Positions 25,126 to 34,921 of a DNA stretch of 60,788 nt are shown one piece after another (the first letter of the stretch is position 1; the number at the start of each line of letters is the position of its first letter). The notes under the pieces were generated by a model. The model worked only from the letters and a program-made list of their open reading frames with translations, did no database searches and was not told the origin of the DNA. This stretch comes from Chloroflexota bacterium (GTDB taxonomy: Bacteria > Chloroflexota > Limnocylindria > Limnocylindrales > CSP1-4). The stretch spans positions 1-60,788 of the forward strand of contig JAJYNJ010000065.1 of the NCBI GenBank assembly GCA_021786385.1. The letters run 5' to 3'. A program made the translations under genes and the position numbers.

Positions 25126-26145
25126 TCAGGGCGCAGGCAAAGCGCGCCGGCCGTCCAACGCGTAGCGCAGGAAGAGGTGCGAGCCGGCCCGCCGGACGGA
25201 TCGCAGGCTCACCCACGGCGCCGCCGCGGGCGGCCACGCGCGTCCCTCGACGAGCCCGAGCCGCCCCTCGCCTGAGCCGCGTCCCAGCAGGTGCGGGGCA
25301 ACCGTCAGGAAGAGTTCATCGACCGCCGCTGCGGCCAGCAGGTCACCGAGGAGGTGCGGCCCGCCTTCGCAGAGCGCGATACGAGTGCCGCACCGTGCGA
25401 GGAGATCGAGCAGCGCGGCGGGCTCGACGGCCCGGTCCTCGGCGAGCACCTCGACGCGGGCACGTCCCGGCACACCTTGTTCGGCGATGCGCCGTGCGCC
25501 AGCCGCGGTCGTGGCGATGACTGCGGGGACGTCCGCGCGGGAGAGCCCGGGGTGGGCGACAGGCAGGTCGCCGCTCGCCGAGACCACGACGGTGGTCGGC
25601 TGCGGGGCGAGCCCCATCTCCGTTCGCCAGGCGGCGCATGCTTCCTCCCAGCGCGGCGCGACGGCGCGCGGTGTCCACTCGTGACGGGGCGCCGCACGCA
25701 GCGTCCCGGCGCCGACCACGACGGCGTCGGCGAGGGTCCGCAGGAGCGCCATCACGAACCGGTCTGGCTCGGAGGCGCCACTGATGTCGGAGCCGCCGCT
25801 GCGCGGGCCGGCCCCGAGGGCCACGATGCCGTCGAGGCTCTCGACGAAGTTGACGAGGACGGTCGGACGGTCGGCGCGGAGCGGGATCGCCAGGGGGCCG
25901 CCGTAGCGGCGCGCGAGGGGCTCAGGTGGCACGCCGCCGCGGACGGCGGCGCTGAACTCGGGGACCTCGAGCAGCACGTCGAGCGGCGCGGGCACCTCGT
26001 TGGAGGTCGCTGGGTCGGCGGTCGTCGCGATCAGCCTCCCTTCATCCCGTGAGGAGCCGCCTCGATCAGTGCCAGCAGGGGCAGCGGGCGTCGTCGGCGC
26101 CGCTCGGGGGGTGCTCGACGAGCCAGACGGAACGCAGACGCGCAC
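25126..26145 (-). CDS. RibD C-terminal/dihydrofolate-reductase-fold reductase
   Basis: A 339-residue protein whose residues about 80-330 match the RibD C-terminal (pyrimidine reductase) fold: VNFVESLDGIVAL, then FVMALLRTLADAVVVGAGTLR and CEGGPHLLGDLLAAAAVDELFLTVAP. It lacks the RibD deaminase domain. Homologues reduce a nucleotide-like substrate with NADPH, but no riboflavin genes are adjacent. GTG 26145 is chosen because GGAGGG lies 8 nt upstream; the first 70 residues are Pro/Ala/Ser-rich, so a shorter start (for example 25995) is possible. Confidence 0.8.
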   Translation of the reverse strand: MRVCVPSGSSSTPRAAPTTPAAPAGTDRGGSSRDEGRLIATTADPATSNEVPAPLDVLLEVPEFSAAVRGGVPPEPLARRYGGPLAIPLRADRPTVLVNFVESLDGIVALGAGPRSGGSDISGASEPDRFVMALLRTLADAVVVGAGTLRAAPRHEWTPRAVAPRWEEACAAWRTEMGLAPQPTTVVVSASGDLPVAHPGLSRADVPAVIATTAAGARRIAEQGVPGRARVEVLAEDRAVEPAALLDLLARCGTRIALCEGGPHLLGDLLAAAAVDELFLTVAPHLLGRGSGEGRLGLVEGRAWPPAAAPWVSLRSVRRAGSHLFLRYALDGRRALPAP

Positions 26146-26356
26146 ATCGCGTACCCTCCAGCTGCTGGCGCCAGCGAGATCGGCACCATCCGACGCGTGG
26201 CTCCGATGCCCGGAGGATACGCCGCTCGCGAGGTTGCGGCCGCCGCTGGTGGATCGATCGAGCGGGGGCGGAAGCCCGGCCGTCGGCAGATCGTTGGCAG
26301 GCAACCGTCGTCGGCCGGCAGCGGAAGGAAGCCACACGGAAAGCAGGGAGCGGCGG

Positions 26357-27958
26357 ATGGCAGTGGGCGATTGGTGGCGGCACGGCGTGATCTACCAGAT
26401 CTACCCGCGCAGCTTCCAAGACTCGAACGGTGACGGCATCGGCGACCTGCCAGGCATCACGAGCCGCCTGGACTACCTCAACGACGGCACACCCGTCTCG
26501 CTGGGCGTCGACGCGATCTGGCTCTCGCCCTTCTACCCCTCGCCGATGGCCGACTTCGGCTACGACGTGGCCGATTACTGCGACGTCGCGCCCGAGTACG
26601 GCACCCTCGCCGACTTCGACGAGCTCCTCCGGCAGGCCCACCGGCGCGGCATCCGCGTCCTCGTCGACTTCGTCCCCAACCACACCTCCGACCGTCACCC
26701 CTGGTTCCAGGCGTCCCGCTCGAGCCGTGACAACCCGTACCGCGACTGGTACGTCTGGCGGGATCCGAAGCTCGACGGATCCCCGCGCAACAACTGGCGG
26801 AGCTATTTCCCCGCCGTGGGCGGCGCGTGGACCTTCGACGCGGCGACGGCCCAGTACTACTTGCACTCGTTTCTCCCCCAGCAGCCCGACCTGAACTGGT
26901 GGAACCCCGAGGTCCGCGCCGCGATGCACGACGTGCTCCGCTTCTGGCTGGACCGGGGCGTGGACGGCGTCCGGATCGACGTGGCTCACAAGATGGCCCG
27001 TGACCCCGACCTGCGCGACAACCCGCCGCCACTCGCATCTGGGGAGTCCTCCAGCGGCCGACGGTACGACGAGGATTGGCCCGAGGTCCACACGATTCTG
27101 CGCGGCTTTCGGAGGCTCCTTGACGGCTACGGCGACCGGATGGCGGTCGGCGAGGTCGGGATCTACGACCCGGCGCGGCTCGTGCGCTACTTCGGCGAGG
27201 CGCTCGACGAGCTCCACCTGGCGTTCAACTTCGCCTTCCTGACGCAGCCGTGGCGGGCCGACGCCTTCCGAGATTCGGTCGACCTGTACGAGCGGGTGCT
27301 CCCCGCAGGGGCCTGGCCGACCTACACGCTCTCGAATCACGACAACCCACGCGCCCGCTCACGCTACGACGGGGGCGACGGGCGGAGCGGGCTGCGGCGG
27401 GCCCGAGTGGCGGCAATGCTCCTGCTCACGCTGCGCGGCACGCCCTTCCTCTACGCAGGCGAGGAGATCGGCCAGGCTGACGGGGAGGTGCCGCCCGAGC
27501 GCGTGGTGGACGTCCACGGGCGCGATCCGGAGCGCACGCCGCTGCAGTGGGATGGCAGCCGGGGCGCGGGCTTCACGACAGGTGACCCGTGGCTGCCGAT
27601 CGGATCGGAGGCGGCCTCGGTCAACGTCGCGGCGCAGCGCGACGATCCCGCCTCGATCCTGTCGCTCTACCGGCAGCTGATCTGGTACCGCAAGGGGTCG
27701 GCGGCGCTGCGGTGGGGTTCCTATCGCTCGATCGGCACGGCGCCGGGCGTCTTCGCCTTCCTCCGTGAAGCGGGAACGGAACGGCTGCTCGTCGCCCTCA
27801 ACTTCGGCGACGAACCCGCGGCGCTCGATGCGGGTTCGCTGGGTCTGCCCTCGGTGGGCCGGGTCGAGCGCTCGACGGAGGCGGCGCGCCCGCTCGCCGC
27901 CTGTCCGCTGGCGCCGCTCGAGCTCGGGCCGGACGAGGGGGTCGTCGTCCGGCTGTAG
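26357..27958 (+). CDS. GH13 alpha-glucosidase (oligo-1,6-glucosidase-like)
   Basis: A 533-residue cytoplasmic glycoside hydrolase. GH13 regions in order: DFVPNHTS (I), GVRIDVAHKM with the nucleophile Asp (II), VGEVGIY with the acid Glu (III) and TLSNHDNPR with the stabilising Asp (IV). The start WWRHGVIYQIYPRSFQDSNGDGIGDL is diagnostic for alpha-glucosidase/trehalulose-type members. No signal peptide is present. GGGAG sits 6 nt before ATG 26357. It probably hydrolyses alpha-glucosides to glucose, which could feed the phosphoketolase route; that link is inference. Confidence 0.92.
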   Translation: MAVGDWWRHGVIYQIYPRSFQDSNGDGIGDLPGITSRLDYLNDGTPVSLGVDAIWLSPFYPSPMADFGYDVADYCDVAPEYGTLADFDELLRQAHRRGIRVLVDFVPNHTSDRHPWFQASRSSRDNPYRDWYVWRDPKLDGSPRNNWRSYFPAVGGAWTFDAATAQYYLHSFLPQQPDLNWWNPEVRAAMHDVLRFWLDRGVDGVRIDVAHKMARDPDLRDNPPPLASGESSSGRRYDEDWPEVHTILRGFRRLLDGYGDRMAVGEVGIYDPARLVRYFGEALDELHLAFNFAFLTQPWRADAFRDSVDLYERVLPAGAWPTYTLSNHDNPRARSRYDGGDGRSGLRRARVAAMLLLTLRGTPFLYAGEEIGQADGEVPPERVVDVHGRDPERTPLQWDGSRGAGFTTGDPWLPIGSEAASVNVAAQRDDPASILSLYRQLIWYRKGSAALRWGSYRSIGTAPGVFAFLREAGTERLLVALNFGDEPAALDAGSLGLPSVGRVERSTEAARPLAACPLAPLELGPDEGVVVRL

Positions 27959-28064
27959 ATCGGCCGGTTTCGGCCGGCGACGACTCGGCCCGTCGATCGA
28001 CGTGACGGCACACCCGGCCTGGTCGGGTGAAGAGCCGGTCGAGTCGGGGGCCCGCCCCGCATCG

Positions 28065-31000
28065 TCACTGGCTGCTCCCCCAGCGGCTCGGGCAGATACG
28101 GCGGTAATCGCAGCGCTCGCACTTGCGCAGCTCGGGGAGGGCGACGAAATTGCCGGAGCGGATGCGGCCCACGAGGTCCAGGAGGCGGGCCCGGTGCGCA
28201 TCGAGCTGGGCGTCGGAACGGGTCGTGGTGATCCACTCGTCGGACTCGGTGAAGTAGAGGGTGAGCCGCGACGGCGCCGGGAGTGGGCGGTTCGTGGCCG
28301 GGTCGAGGACCGCGCCCTCGCGCATGGCGAGGGCATACGTCGAGAGCTGCTCGTCGGCGTCGACGTCCGCCTGCGACTTCGGGTGACCCGTCTTGTAGTC
28401 GATCAGTTCGAGCGTGCCGTCGGGCAGGCGGTCGATCCGGTCGATCGCGCCGACGATCTGTGCGGGCGGGCTGCCATCGCCCGGGTCCAGTACGAGGCGG
28501 AACGCCTGCTCGAAGCAGACCGACTCGGCGAGGCGCGAGAGCTGCCGTGCGTAGAAGTTGCGCAGGACCGCGGGGCCGCGCGTGCGGTACGTCTCCGCCG
28601 TGACCCGATCGGGGAACGCGAGTGGCTGCCAGGCGCGCTCGAAGGCACGCTGGAGGTCCGACTCGTCGGGCTCTGGGAGGCCGGCCGCGCGCGCCTCGTG
28701 CTGTGCGCGCCCAAAGGCCTCGAACGCTTCGTGGACGATCGACCCAAACGTGAAATAGGCCCGCCGCAACTCATCGGGGACCGGTATCTGATAGACGCGC
28801 TGGAACGCGTACTGCAGCGGACACTCGCGGTAAGTCGTGAAGGCGGTGTGGCTGAACCGCTCCGGCAGCGGCACAAGGCGGAGCAGCTCGGCACCGGCGT
28901 CCGAGTCGGCGGCGACCACGCGCAAGGTCAACGGATCGAGGCCGCGGGCGTGCTGCTCGGCGGCAGCGCGTGCGGCGTCGGTGGCGACCGCGATCAGCTC
29001 GGCGATCAACGCGTCCCGGGCCGCGGCATCAGCGGGGCCGACATGTTCGAGCAGCCCGATCAGCTCGACGGCGCGCCTCCGGAGCGCGAACCGCCGCTCG
29101 AACGCGGTGGGGACCGGCAGGCGGCGCGTCAGCTCATCCGCGATGCGAGTGGTGCGGGCGGCTTCGGCCGCCACCGGGTCCCCGCTGGCTGGGCCGCGAA
29201 GGGCCACCAGACCATTGCCGGTGGCGCCATCCGTGCCGCGCGTGCTATCAGCAGCGCGCGTGCTAGCCGCTACGGGCGGGCCGCCCGTGGCGGGCTCGTT
29301 CGGTTCCGCTGCGGGGAGCTGTGCCGCTAGCTCTTCGTCGACCGGGCGGCGCCGGACCACGACGACGTCGCGTGCCGACGGCCGGCGGACCCGCCGCAGC
29401 GGCCTGGCGTCGGATCCGGGCGACCTGGGCGCGCCTGATTCGACTACGCCTGGGGGGGCGGCCGCGAACCCCGGACGTTCATCCGGTTCGAATTCGGGTT
29501 CCCGCGCCGGCTGCGTCCACGGCTCGGTGACGGGCTCCTCTGGGGGCGTCCATGCTGGGATCGGCCGCGGGACGAACTCAGGCTGGGCGGGCGGGCTCGG
29601 CTCCTCCTCGGGCCAGTCGGGGGTCTCGTCCGGCTCCTCGTCGGGCTCGTCGGGAAGCGGTTCCGGGACCGCACCAACGCTCCCTCGGCCGGGCGCCTCG
29701 GCCTCGTGCGCCCACGGTGCAATCTCGGTGACGAATCGACTCGGGCGCACGCGCGACCCCGCGGCGTCGATGGTGACCAGGACCAGACGGCGACGGGCGC
29801 GGGTCATGGCCACGTAGCAGAGGCGCCGCTCTTCGGCCTCTTGGAAATCGGTTGGCGGTTGCTGGCGCAGCAGCTCGATCGGGATCGCCAGGTCCTCGGC
29901 GCGGTCGTCGGGGAACTGGCCGTCGACGAGCCGCGGAACGACCACGATCTCCCACTCGAGCCCTTTGGCCTGGTGGACGGTCATGAGTTGGACGCCGTCG
30001 ATCTCGGCGACGCCTGCGTCCGTGTCGACGTCGCCGCCCACCTCCTGGTACAGATCGAGGTAGTGCACGAACTCGGCGAGGGTCTCGCGGGAGTGGTCGC
30101 GTTGCCAATCCGAGACGAAGCGCATGAAACGGGCCAGCGCAAGCACGGACCGCTGTGCCTCAGGGGTGCCGGTCGAGATCAGGTCGTGCAGCAGGTTGGT
30201 GCGTACGAGGTAATCCTCGAGGAGGGTGAACGGGCCGTCACGGCGCGCGCGGGTCGCGAGATCGCCGACGCAGTCCATCAGCAGCTGGAGCTTCGCCCGT
30301 GTGGTGCTGCGCAAGGGCGCGGGCTGGAAGCGCGGGGTACGGGCGGCCGGGCGCTGCCGCTCGTGTCGAGTGGCCTCGATGCTCGCTCCGGCCGTCTCGG
30401 GCGGCAGGAGCGACAGCTGGAGGATCGCAGCGGGATCGTCGCGGCTCACGGGGGCGTCGACCGCGCCGTTGCCGTCGCCATCCGCAGGAGGTGCGATTTC
30501 GACCGGCAGGGCGTGCTCCCGCAGGGCATCGGCGACGATCTCGAAGACGCTCGTTCCGTCGAACTGGGCGGCGCGTGTCAGGTGGAGGATCTCGGTCGCG
30601 TCCAAGTGCCAGGGGGCCGCAGCCAGGAGCCGCGTCACGCTGACCGAGTCGGCGGGGTTGACCGCCGCTCGGAGGGCGGATTCGACGTCGCGCACGTCGG
30701 GGTGCTCGAAGAGGCCGTTGGAACCGACGACGGTGAACGGGATGTCCGCCGCGCGCAGCCGCCGCGCAATGGCCTCGCGGTGCCGATGTTTCCGGTACAG
30801 GACCGCGACGTCGCTCCAGCGCCGAGCTCTGATCGTGCCGCCGCGTTCGATTCGGTCCGGGAGGGCACGGAAGGCACGCTGGATGGCGTCGACGACCGCC
30901 TCGGCCTCGTCCTGCTCGTCGGCGGCGATGATCAACTCGACCGGGTCGCCGGGCGGGTGGCCCGCCAGCAAGGGCTCGCGTTTCAGGCGCCCTTCGTTGC

Positions 31001-32528
31001 GCGCGACCAGGCGACTCGCCGCGGAGAGGATGTTGCCGGCCGAGCGACGGTTGAGGAGGAGGCTGGTCTCGGCGACCGGGGTCGTGGGGCGGGTCGGATC
31101 CCAGGCCGGGGGGCGTCCAAAGCGCTCGCGGAACTGTTCGAAGGCCGCGTAGCTCGCGCCACGGAAGCGGTAGATGGACTGGTCGTCGTCGCCGACCACC
31201 ACGACGTTGTCGGGACGGTCCGGCGCGCGGCCCAGCAGCTCCAGCAGCATGATCTGCGCGACGTTCGCGTCTTGGAACTCGTCGACGAGGATGTGGCGGA
31301 ACTGGCGCTGGTAGCGGCGCAGGATGTTGGGCCGCTCCTCGAGCAGCGCGATGGCGCGCAGGATCTGGTCGCCGAAGTCGAGGGCGGCGCGTTCCCGCAG
31401 GGCGGACAGGTAGGCGGCGTAGACGGTGGCCTCTTCTTCCAGGCGTAGGACCTCGAGGGCCTCCGCGTCGCGCAGGAACGTGGACCGCAGCCCCTCGGCC
31501 ACGGCGCGTTGCTCGGCGCTGAGCTGGCGCGCGGCGAGGGCCCTACCGTTGCCGCCGGCCGCGCGTCGCGCCTCCCGGTCCGCGGCCCGTCCGGCGTCCG
31601 CCTCGCCGTTGCGCACCAAGGCGCGGCGGACCTCGCGGATCGGCTTCAGGTCGCCGAGCTCACGCAGCTCGGCGATGGTCGCTAGGTACGAACCGGGGCC
31701 GTGGCGCGCCTCGAACGCGGCACGGCGTGACTCGGCATGGGCGCGGTACTCGGCGGGCGTCACGAGTTCGTCGCGGGCGCGGTTGACGAGATCGGCCAGG
31801 TGTCCCAGTTGCCCGCGCAGGTCGTAGAACTGGTGGTAGACGAGATCCAGGTCGGCCCGCAGCTCGTTGAGGAAGAGGCGCTGGCCGACCGAGTCGAGCA
31901 CCTCGACCTGATCGGGCAGGTTGGCGGCGGCGGCGTTGTCGCGGAGGATGCGCAGCCCGAGGCTGTGGAAGTTCTGAACCCAGAGGCGGCCCGCCACGTC
32001 GGGCCCGAGGCGGCGCTCGAAGCGCTCGACCAGTTCGGCGGCGGCGCGGACGTTGTAGGTCAGGACCAGGATGTTCTCGGGCTCGAGCGGGTCGCGGTCG
32101 GGGGCCGTGGGTGCGGGCTCGGTCCGACCGTCGGCGTCGCCCTCGTGCACGACGGCCGGGGCGTGTCGGCCAAGCAGCCATGCGACGCGCTCGACGATGA
32201 CGGTCGTCTTGCCGGTCCCGGCGCCCGCCAGGACCATGAGGGGGCCCTCGCCCCATTCGACTGCGCGCCGCTGTTCGTCGGTGAGGACCGGGAGTTCCGG
32301 CACGCTCGGGGAACGGTGTGGGGCGGCGGCCGAGGCGAGGGGCTGCGCGCCGTCCGGTGCGCCCGTCGCCGCCTGGCGTGCCGCGATGGAGCCTGTCTGG
32401 CCGGCCGCCACGGCGCTCGCCTCGCCCGGCCGGGCCGTACGCCCCTCGCCTGGCCGGGCTGCCAGCTCCTGGTCCGTCCATATTGCGGCGCCGGAGACGC
32501 GATCTGGTCCCCGTTGGGCACGCTTCAT
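28065..32528 (-). CDS. UvrD-family helicase fused to a RecB-type iron-sulphur nuclease
   Basis: A 1487-residue DNA end-processing protein. Superfamily 1 motifs include GAGTGKTT (I), LVDEFQDAN (II) and VVGDDDQSIYRFRGA (III); the later motifs include LMTVHQAKGLEWE and YVAMTRARRRL. A disordered linker of about 200 residues rich in Pro, Glu and Asp follows. The C-terminal PD-(D/E)xK nuclease has GAIDRID and IDYKTG. Cys in YRECPLQY plus CERCDYRRICP would form the AddB-like 4Fe-4S staple. It resembles AdnAB-type recombination nucleases. Start ATG 32528 is leaderless; upstream in-frame sequence is not conserved. Confidence 0.9.
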   Translation of the reverse strand: MKRAQRGPDRVSGAAIWTDQELAARPGEGRTARPGEASAVAAGQTGSIAARQAATGAPDGAQPLASAAAPHRSPSVPELPVLTDEQRRAVEWGEGPLMVLAGAGTGKTTVIVERVAWLLGRHAPAVVHEGDADGRTEPAPTAPDRDPLEPENILVLTYNVRAAAELVERFERRLGPDVAGRLWVQNFHSLGLRILRDNAAAANLPDQVEVLDSVGQRLFLNELRADLDLVYHQFYDLRGQLGHLADLVNRARDELVTPAEYRAHAESRRAAFEARHGPGSYLATIAELRELGDLKPIREVRRALVRNGEADAGRAADREARRAAGGNGRALAARQLSAEQRAVAEGLRSTFLRDAEALEVLRLEEEATVYAAYLSALRERAALDFGDQILRAIALLEERPNILRRYQRQFRHILVDEFQDANVAQIMLLELLGRAPDRPDNVVVVGDDDQSIYRFRGASYAAFEQFRERFGRPPAWDPTRPTTPVAETSLLLNRRSAGNILSAASRLVARNEGRLKREPLLAGHPPGDPVELIIAADEQDEAEAVVDAIQRAFRALPDRIERGGTIRARRWSDVAVLYRKHRHREAIARRLRAADIPFTVVGSNGLFEHPDVRDVESALRAAVNPADSVSVTRLLAAAPWHLDATEILHLTRAAQFDGTSVFEIVADALREHALPVEIAPPADGDGNGAVDAPVSRDDPAAILQLSLLPPETAGASIEATRHERQRPAARTPRFQPAPLRSTTRAKLQLLMDCVGDLATRARRDGPFTLLEDYLVRTNLLHDLISTGTPEAQRSVLALARFMRFVSDWQRDHSRETLAEFVHYLDLYQEVGGDVDTDAGVAEIDGVQLMTVHQAKGLEWEIVVVPRLVDGQFPDDRAEDLAIPIELLRQQPPTDFQEAEERRLCYVAMTRARRRLVLVTIDAAGSRVRPSRFVTEIAPWAHEAEAPGRGSVGAVPEPLPDEPDEEPDETPDWPEEEPSPPAQPEFVPRPIPAWTPPEEPVTEPWTQPAREPEFEPDERPGFAAAPPGVVESGAPRSPGSDARPLRRVRRPSARDVVVVRRRPVDEELAAQLPAAEPNEPATGGPPVAASTRAADSTRGTDGATGNGLVALRGPASGDPVAAEAARTTRIADELTRRLPVPTAFERRFALRRRAVELIGLLEHVGPADAAARDALIAELIAVATDAARAAAEQHARGLDPLTLRVVAADSDAGAELLRLVPLPERFSHTAFTTYRECPLQYAFQRVYQIPVPDELRRAYFTFGSIVHEAFEAFGRAQHEARAAGLPEPDESDLQRAFERAWQPLAFPDRVTAETYRTRGPAVLRNFYARQLSRLAESVCFEQAFRLVLDPGDGSPPAQIVGAIDRIDRLPDGTLELIDYKTGHPKSQADVDADEQLSTYALAMREGAVLDPATNRPLPAPSRLTLYFTESDEWITTTRSDAQLDAHRARLLDLVGRIRSGNFVALPELRKCERCDYRRICPSRWGSSQ

Positions 32529-32534
32529 GGTTGA

Positions 32535-32540
32535 ACTGTA
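32535..32540 (-). promoter_or_regulatory. -10 box of a leaderless transcript (helicase-nuclease)
   Basis: TACAGT on the minus strand, 6 nt before ATG 32528. Confidence 0.6.
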
Positions 32541-32718
32541 GCCGACCGTCGTGACAGGTTGCGTGTCACGTTGCGACGCAGCCGCCGCACGAGACGCCGA
32601 GCCACCCCGGCACCGACGCTCTATGGTGTGTCCCGTCGAGCCGAGGCAGCGCCGCACCCCGATCCCACGCGGGCCGATGTGCTAGACCAACCCTCAGCCA
32701 CCGACATACGAGCGAGTC

Positions 32719-34044
32719 ATGCGTTTCACATTCGCGACCGCCAGCCGCATCCTTTTCGGACCCGGCACACTGGCCCAGATCGGCGGGCTCGCGCGAGAGC
32801 TCGGCACCCGGGCCCTCGTCGTCACCGGCCGATCGCCCGAGCGCGCGCGAGTCCTGTTCCGGGCGCTCGATGCGGCCGGGATTTCGCACACCGGCCTCGC
32901 CGTCGGCGGTGAGCCGACCGTCGATCTCGTCCGCGACGGGATCGGGCTGGCGCGCGCGGCCGCCTGCGACGTCGTCCTCGGGTTCGGCGGCGGCAGCGCC
33001 ATCGATGCCGCCAAAGCGATCGCTGCGATGCTCGGCAACGACGGCGATCTGTTCGACCATCTCGAGGTGGTCGGGCGAGCCCAGCCGCTCACGAGGGCGT
33101 CGGTGCCCTGGATCGCGATTCCCACCACCGCCGGCACGGGCAGCGAGGTGACGAGCAACGCGGTTCTGGCGTCGCCCGAGCATCATGTGAAGGTGAGCTT
33201 GCGCAGTCCACTGATGCTGGCGCGCGTGGCCCTGGTCGACCCGGAGCTGACCTACGCGCTGCCGCCTGCGGTCACGGCAAGCTCCGGCTTGGACGCGCTG
33301 ACCCAGCTCATCGAGCCGTTCACGTCGTCGCGGGCGACGCCGATCACCGATGCCGTCTGCCGTGAGGGGCTGGCCCGCGCGAGCCGTGCACTTCGGCGCG
33401 CGTATGAAGGGGCGGCAGAGGCCGCAACGGTCGCCATGGCCGGCGCCGGCGCTGTCGATGCACCGGCGGCGTCCGGTTCACCTGCCGCGTCCGATTCGCC
33501 CGAGGCGAGCGACGCACCTGCCGCGGCCGACACACCTACGGGCGCCGGCGCGACGGTTTCAGACGAGGCGTGGTCGCCCGACCCCGCCATGCGGTCCGCC
33601 CGTGAGGAGATGTCGCTGGCGGCGCTGCTCGGCGGGCTGGCACTCGCCAACGCCGGCCTGGGGGCCGCTCACGGATTCGCCGCCCCGATCGGTGGCGCGT
33701 TTCCGGCACCCCACGGCGCGGTCTGCGGGCGGCTGCTGCCAGCGGTCGTGGCCGTGAACGTGCGTGCCCTCCGCGAGCGGGCGCCGGGTTCCGACGCCCT
33801 CTCCCGCTACGACGAGGTCGGCCGCATCGTCACCGGCCGCCCCGCCGCGACGGCGGCGGATGCGATCAGCTGGCTCACCGACCTGGTCGCGGCGCTCGAC
33901 GTGCCAGGTCTGGCCGCGTACGGCATCCGGTCGGCCGATATTCCGGCTCTCGTGGACGCCGCGGCGAAAGCGAGCAGCATGCAGGCGAACCCGATCCGCC
34001 TCGCGCCCGATGAGCTGGTGGAGATCCTCGAACGATCGATGTAG
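32719..34044 (+). CDS. iron-containing alcohol dehydrogenase with a low-complexity insertion
   Basis: A 441-residue group III dehydrogenase. The NAD-binding motif GFGGGSAIDAAKA and PTTAGTGSEVT are intact. Metal ligands are Asp192 (SSGLDALTQ), His318 (GLGAAHGF) and His332 (APHGAVC), but the usual His four residues after the Asp is Gln196. Residues about 241-290 are an Ala/Pro/Ser/Asp-rich insertion absent from typical members (about 385 residues). No clear ribosome site is present; TACGAG lies 6 nt upstream of the ATG. The gene stands alone, convergent with the PspC-like gene; the substrate is unknown. Confidence 0.87.
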   Translation: MRFTFATASRILFGPGTLAQIGGLARELGTRALVVTGRSPERARVLFRALDAAGISHTGLAVGGEPTVDLVRDGIGLARAAACDVVLGFGGGSAIDAAKAIAAMLGNDGDLFDHLEVVGRAQPLTRASVPWIAIPTTAGTGSEVTSNAVLASPEHHVKVSLRSPLMLARVALVDPELTYALPPAVTASSGLDALTQLIEPFTSSRATPITDAVCREGLARASRALRRAYEGAAEAATVAMAGAGAVDAPAASGSPAASDSPEASDAPAAADTPTGAGATVSDEAWSPDPAMRSAREEMSLAALLGGLALANAGLGAAHGFAAPIGGAFPAPHGAVCGRLLPAVVAVNVRALRERAPGSDALSRYDEVGRIVTGRPAATAADAISWLTDLVAALDVPGLAAYGIRSADIPALVDAAAKASSMQANPIRLAPDELVEILERSM

Positions 34045-34103
34045 ACCATCGGTCGGGCGAAACGGGGCACACAGGTCGAGCTCTGGTTCGGGCGTGAGCC
34101 TCG

Positions 34104-34119
34104 GCGTGCGGCGGCACGC
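34104..34119. terminator. small hairpin between convergent genes
   Basis: GCGTGC-GGCG-GCACGC, a 6-bp stem in the 139-bp gap between the Fe-ADH and PspC genes. No T-run is present. Confidence 0.3.
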
Positions 34120-34183
34120 ACCCGTCCGGCCTCGCCGGCTGCCGGACCCTGCCCGTGCCTCGACCGCGGCGGCTCCTCCGCCC

Positions 34184-34921
34184 TTACCGGCGGAACGCTC
34201 CGGCCAGCAGCAACGCGCCAACCACGATCAGCACCACCGGCCAAAACAGCGCGGCGTCGAAGCCAGGCACGGTCTCGCGCAAGAGGAAGAGGCCGCCCAC
34301 CACCACCAGGATCGCGCCAAAGATCAGACCCGCCGTGCTTGCGTCGCCGCCCGCCCGCTGGGACCGCCAGTACGCGCGTTCCGCCCGACGCTGAGCTCGC
34401 CAGTAGGCGCGGGCCGCGCGCCAGTCCGCGCCTGGCGGGGGAGGTGGCCCCCAAGGTCCCCACGCGTCCGCCGCTCCGACCCCCGCCGCTCCGGCCCCCG
34501 CACTTGCCCCGCCCGCCGCGCCCGGTGCCCCGGTTCCTGCGCCCGCCGACACGGCCTCCGCACCGGATCCCTCGGCCTGCGTCCCGTCCGGTGCCCCCGG
34601 CTCCGCCGGACCGCCCGGCGTCGCGGATGCGGCCGGGGCCGCGGGACCCGACTGCGGACCGTTCCAGCCCGCCCACGTCCCCGAGCCGCCCCACGGGCCG
34701 CTTGCGGACCACGGACCGGGCGCGCCGATCGGCGGTTCCTCCGGCACGATCAGCGCGATCAAGATGTACGCAATCAGCAGCGGAAAGATCCCCGTCAACA
34801 CGTCGAGCACGACCCAGACCAGCCTGACAAAGGACGGATCGATGTCGAAATGCTCGGCCAGCCCGCCGCAGAGTCCCGTGAAGACCCGGTCCGTGCTGGA
34901 GCGGTAGAGGCGGTCGTTCAT
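34184..34921 (-). CDS. PspC-domain membrane protein with C-terminal LiaI-like helices
   Basis: A 245-residue protein. The PspC domain occupies about residues 1-65 (LYRSSTDRVFTGLCGGLAEHFDIDPSFVRL, then a membrane helix). A Gly/Ala/Pro-rich linker follows, then a basic WR/YW-rich segment and two C-terminal helices (LIFGAILVVVGGLFLL; FWPVVLIVVGALLLAGAF). It is probably part of an envelope-stress module. The start overlaps the stop of the upstream toastrack gene (ATGA), and GGGGGA lies 6 nt before ATG 34921. No PspA or LiaRS genes are in view. Confidence 0.85.
   Translation of the reverse strand: MNDRLYRSSTDRVFTGLCGGLAEHFDIDPSFVRLVWVVLDVLTGIFPLLIAYILIALIVPEEPPIGAPGPWSASGPWGGSGTWAGWNGPQSGPAAPAASATPGGPAEPGAPDGTQAEGSGAEAVSAGAGTGAPGAAGGASAGAGAAGVGAADAWGPWGPPPPPGADWRAARAYWRAQRRAERAYWRSQRAGGDASTAGLIFGAILVVVGGLFLLRETVPGFDAALFWPVVLIVVGALLLAGAFRR

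Noticed and set aside
29706-31448. 580-residue open frame on the plus strand
   Set aside because: Antisense to the helicase core motifs; composition typical of a shadow frame.
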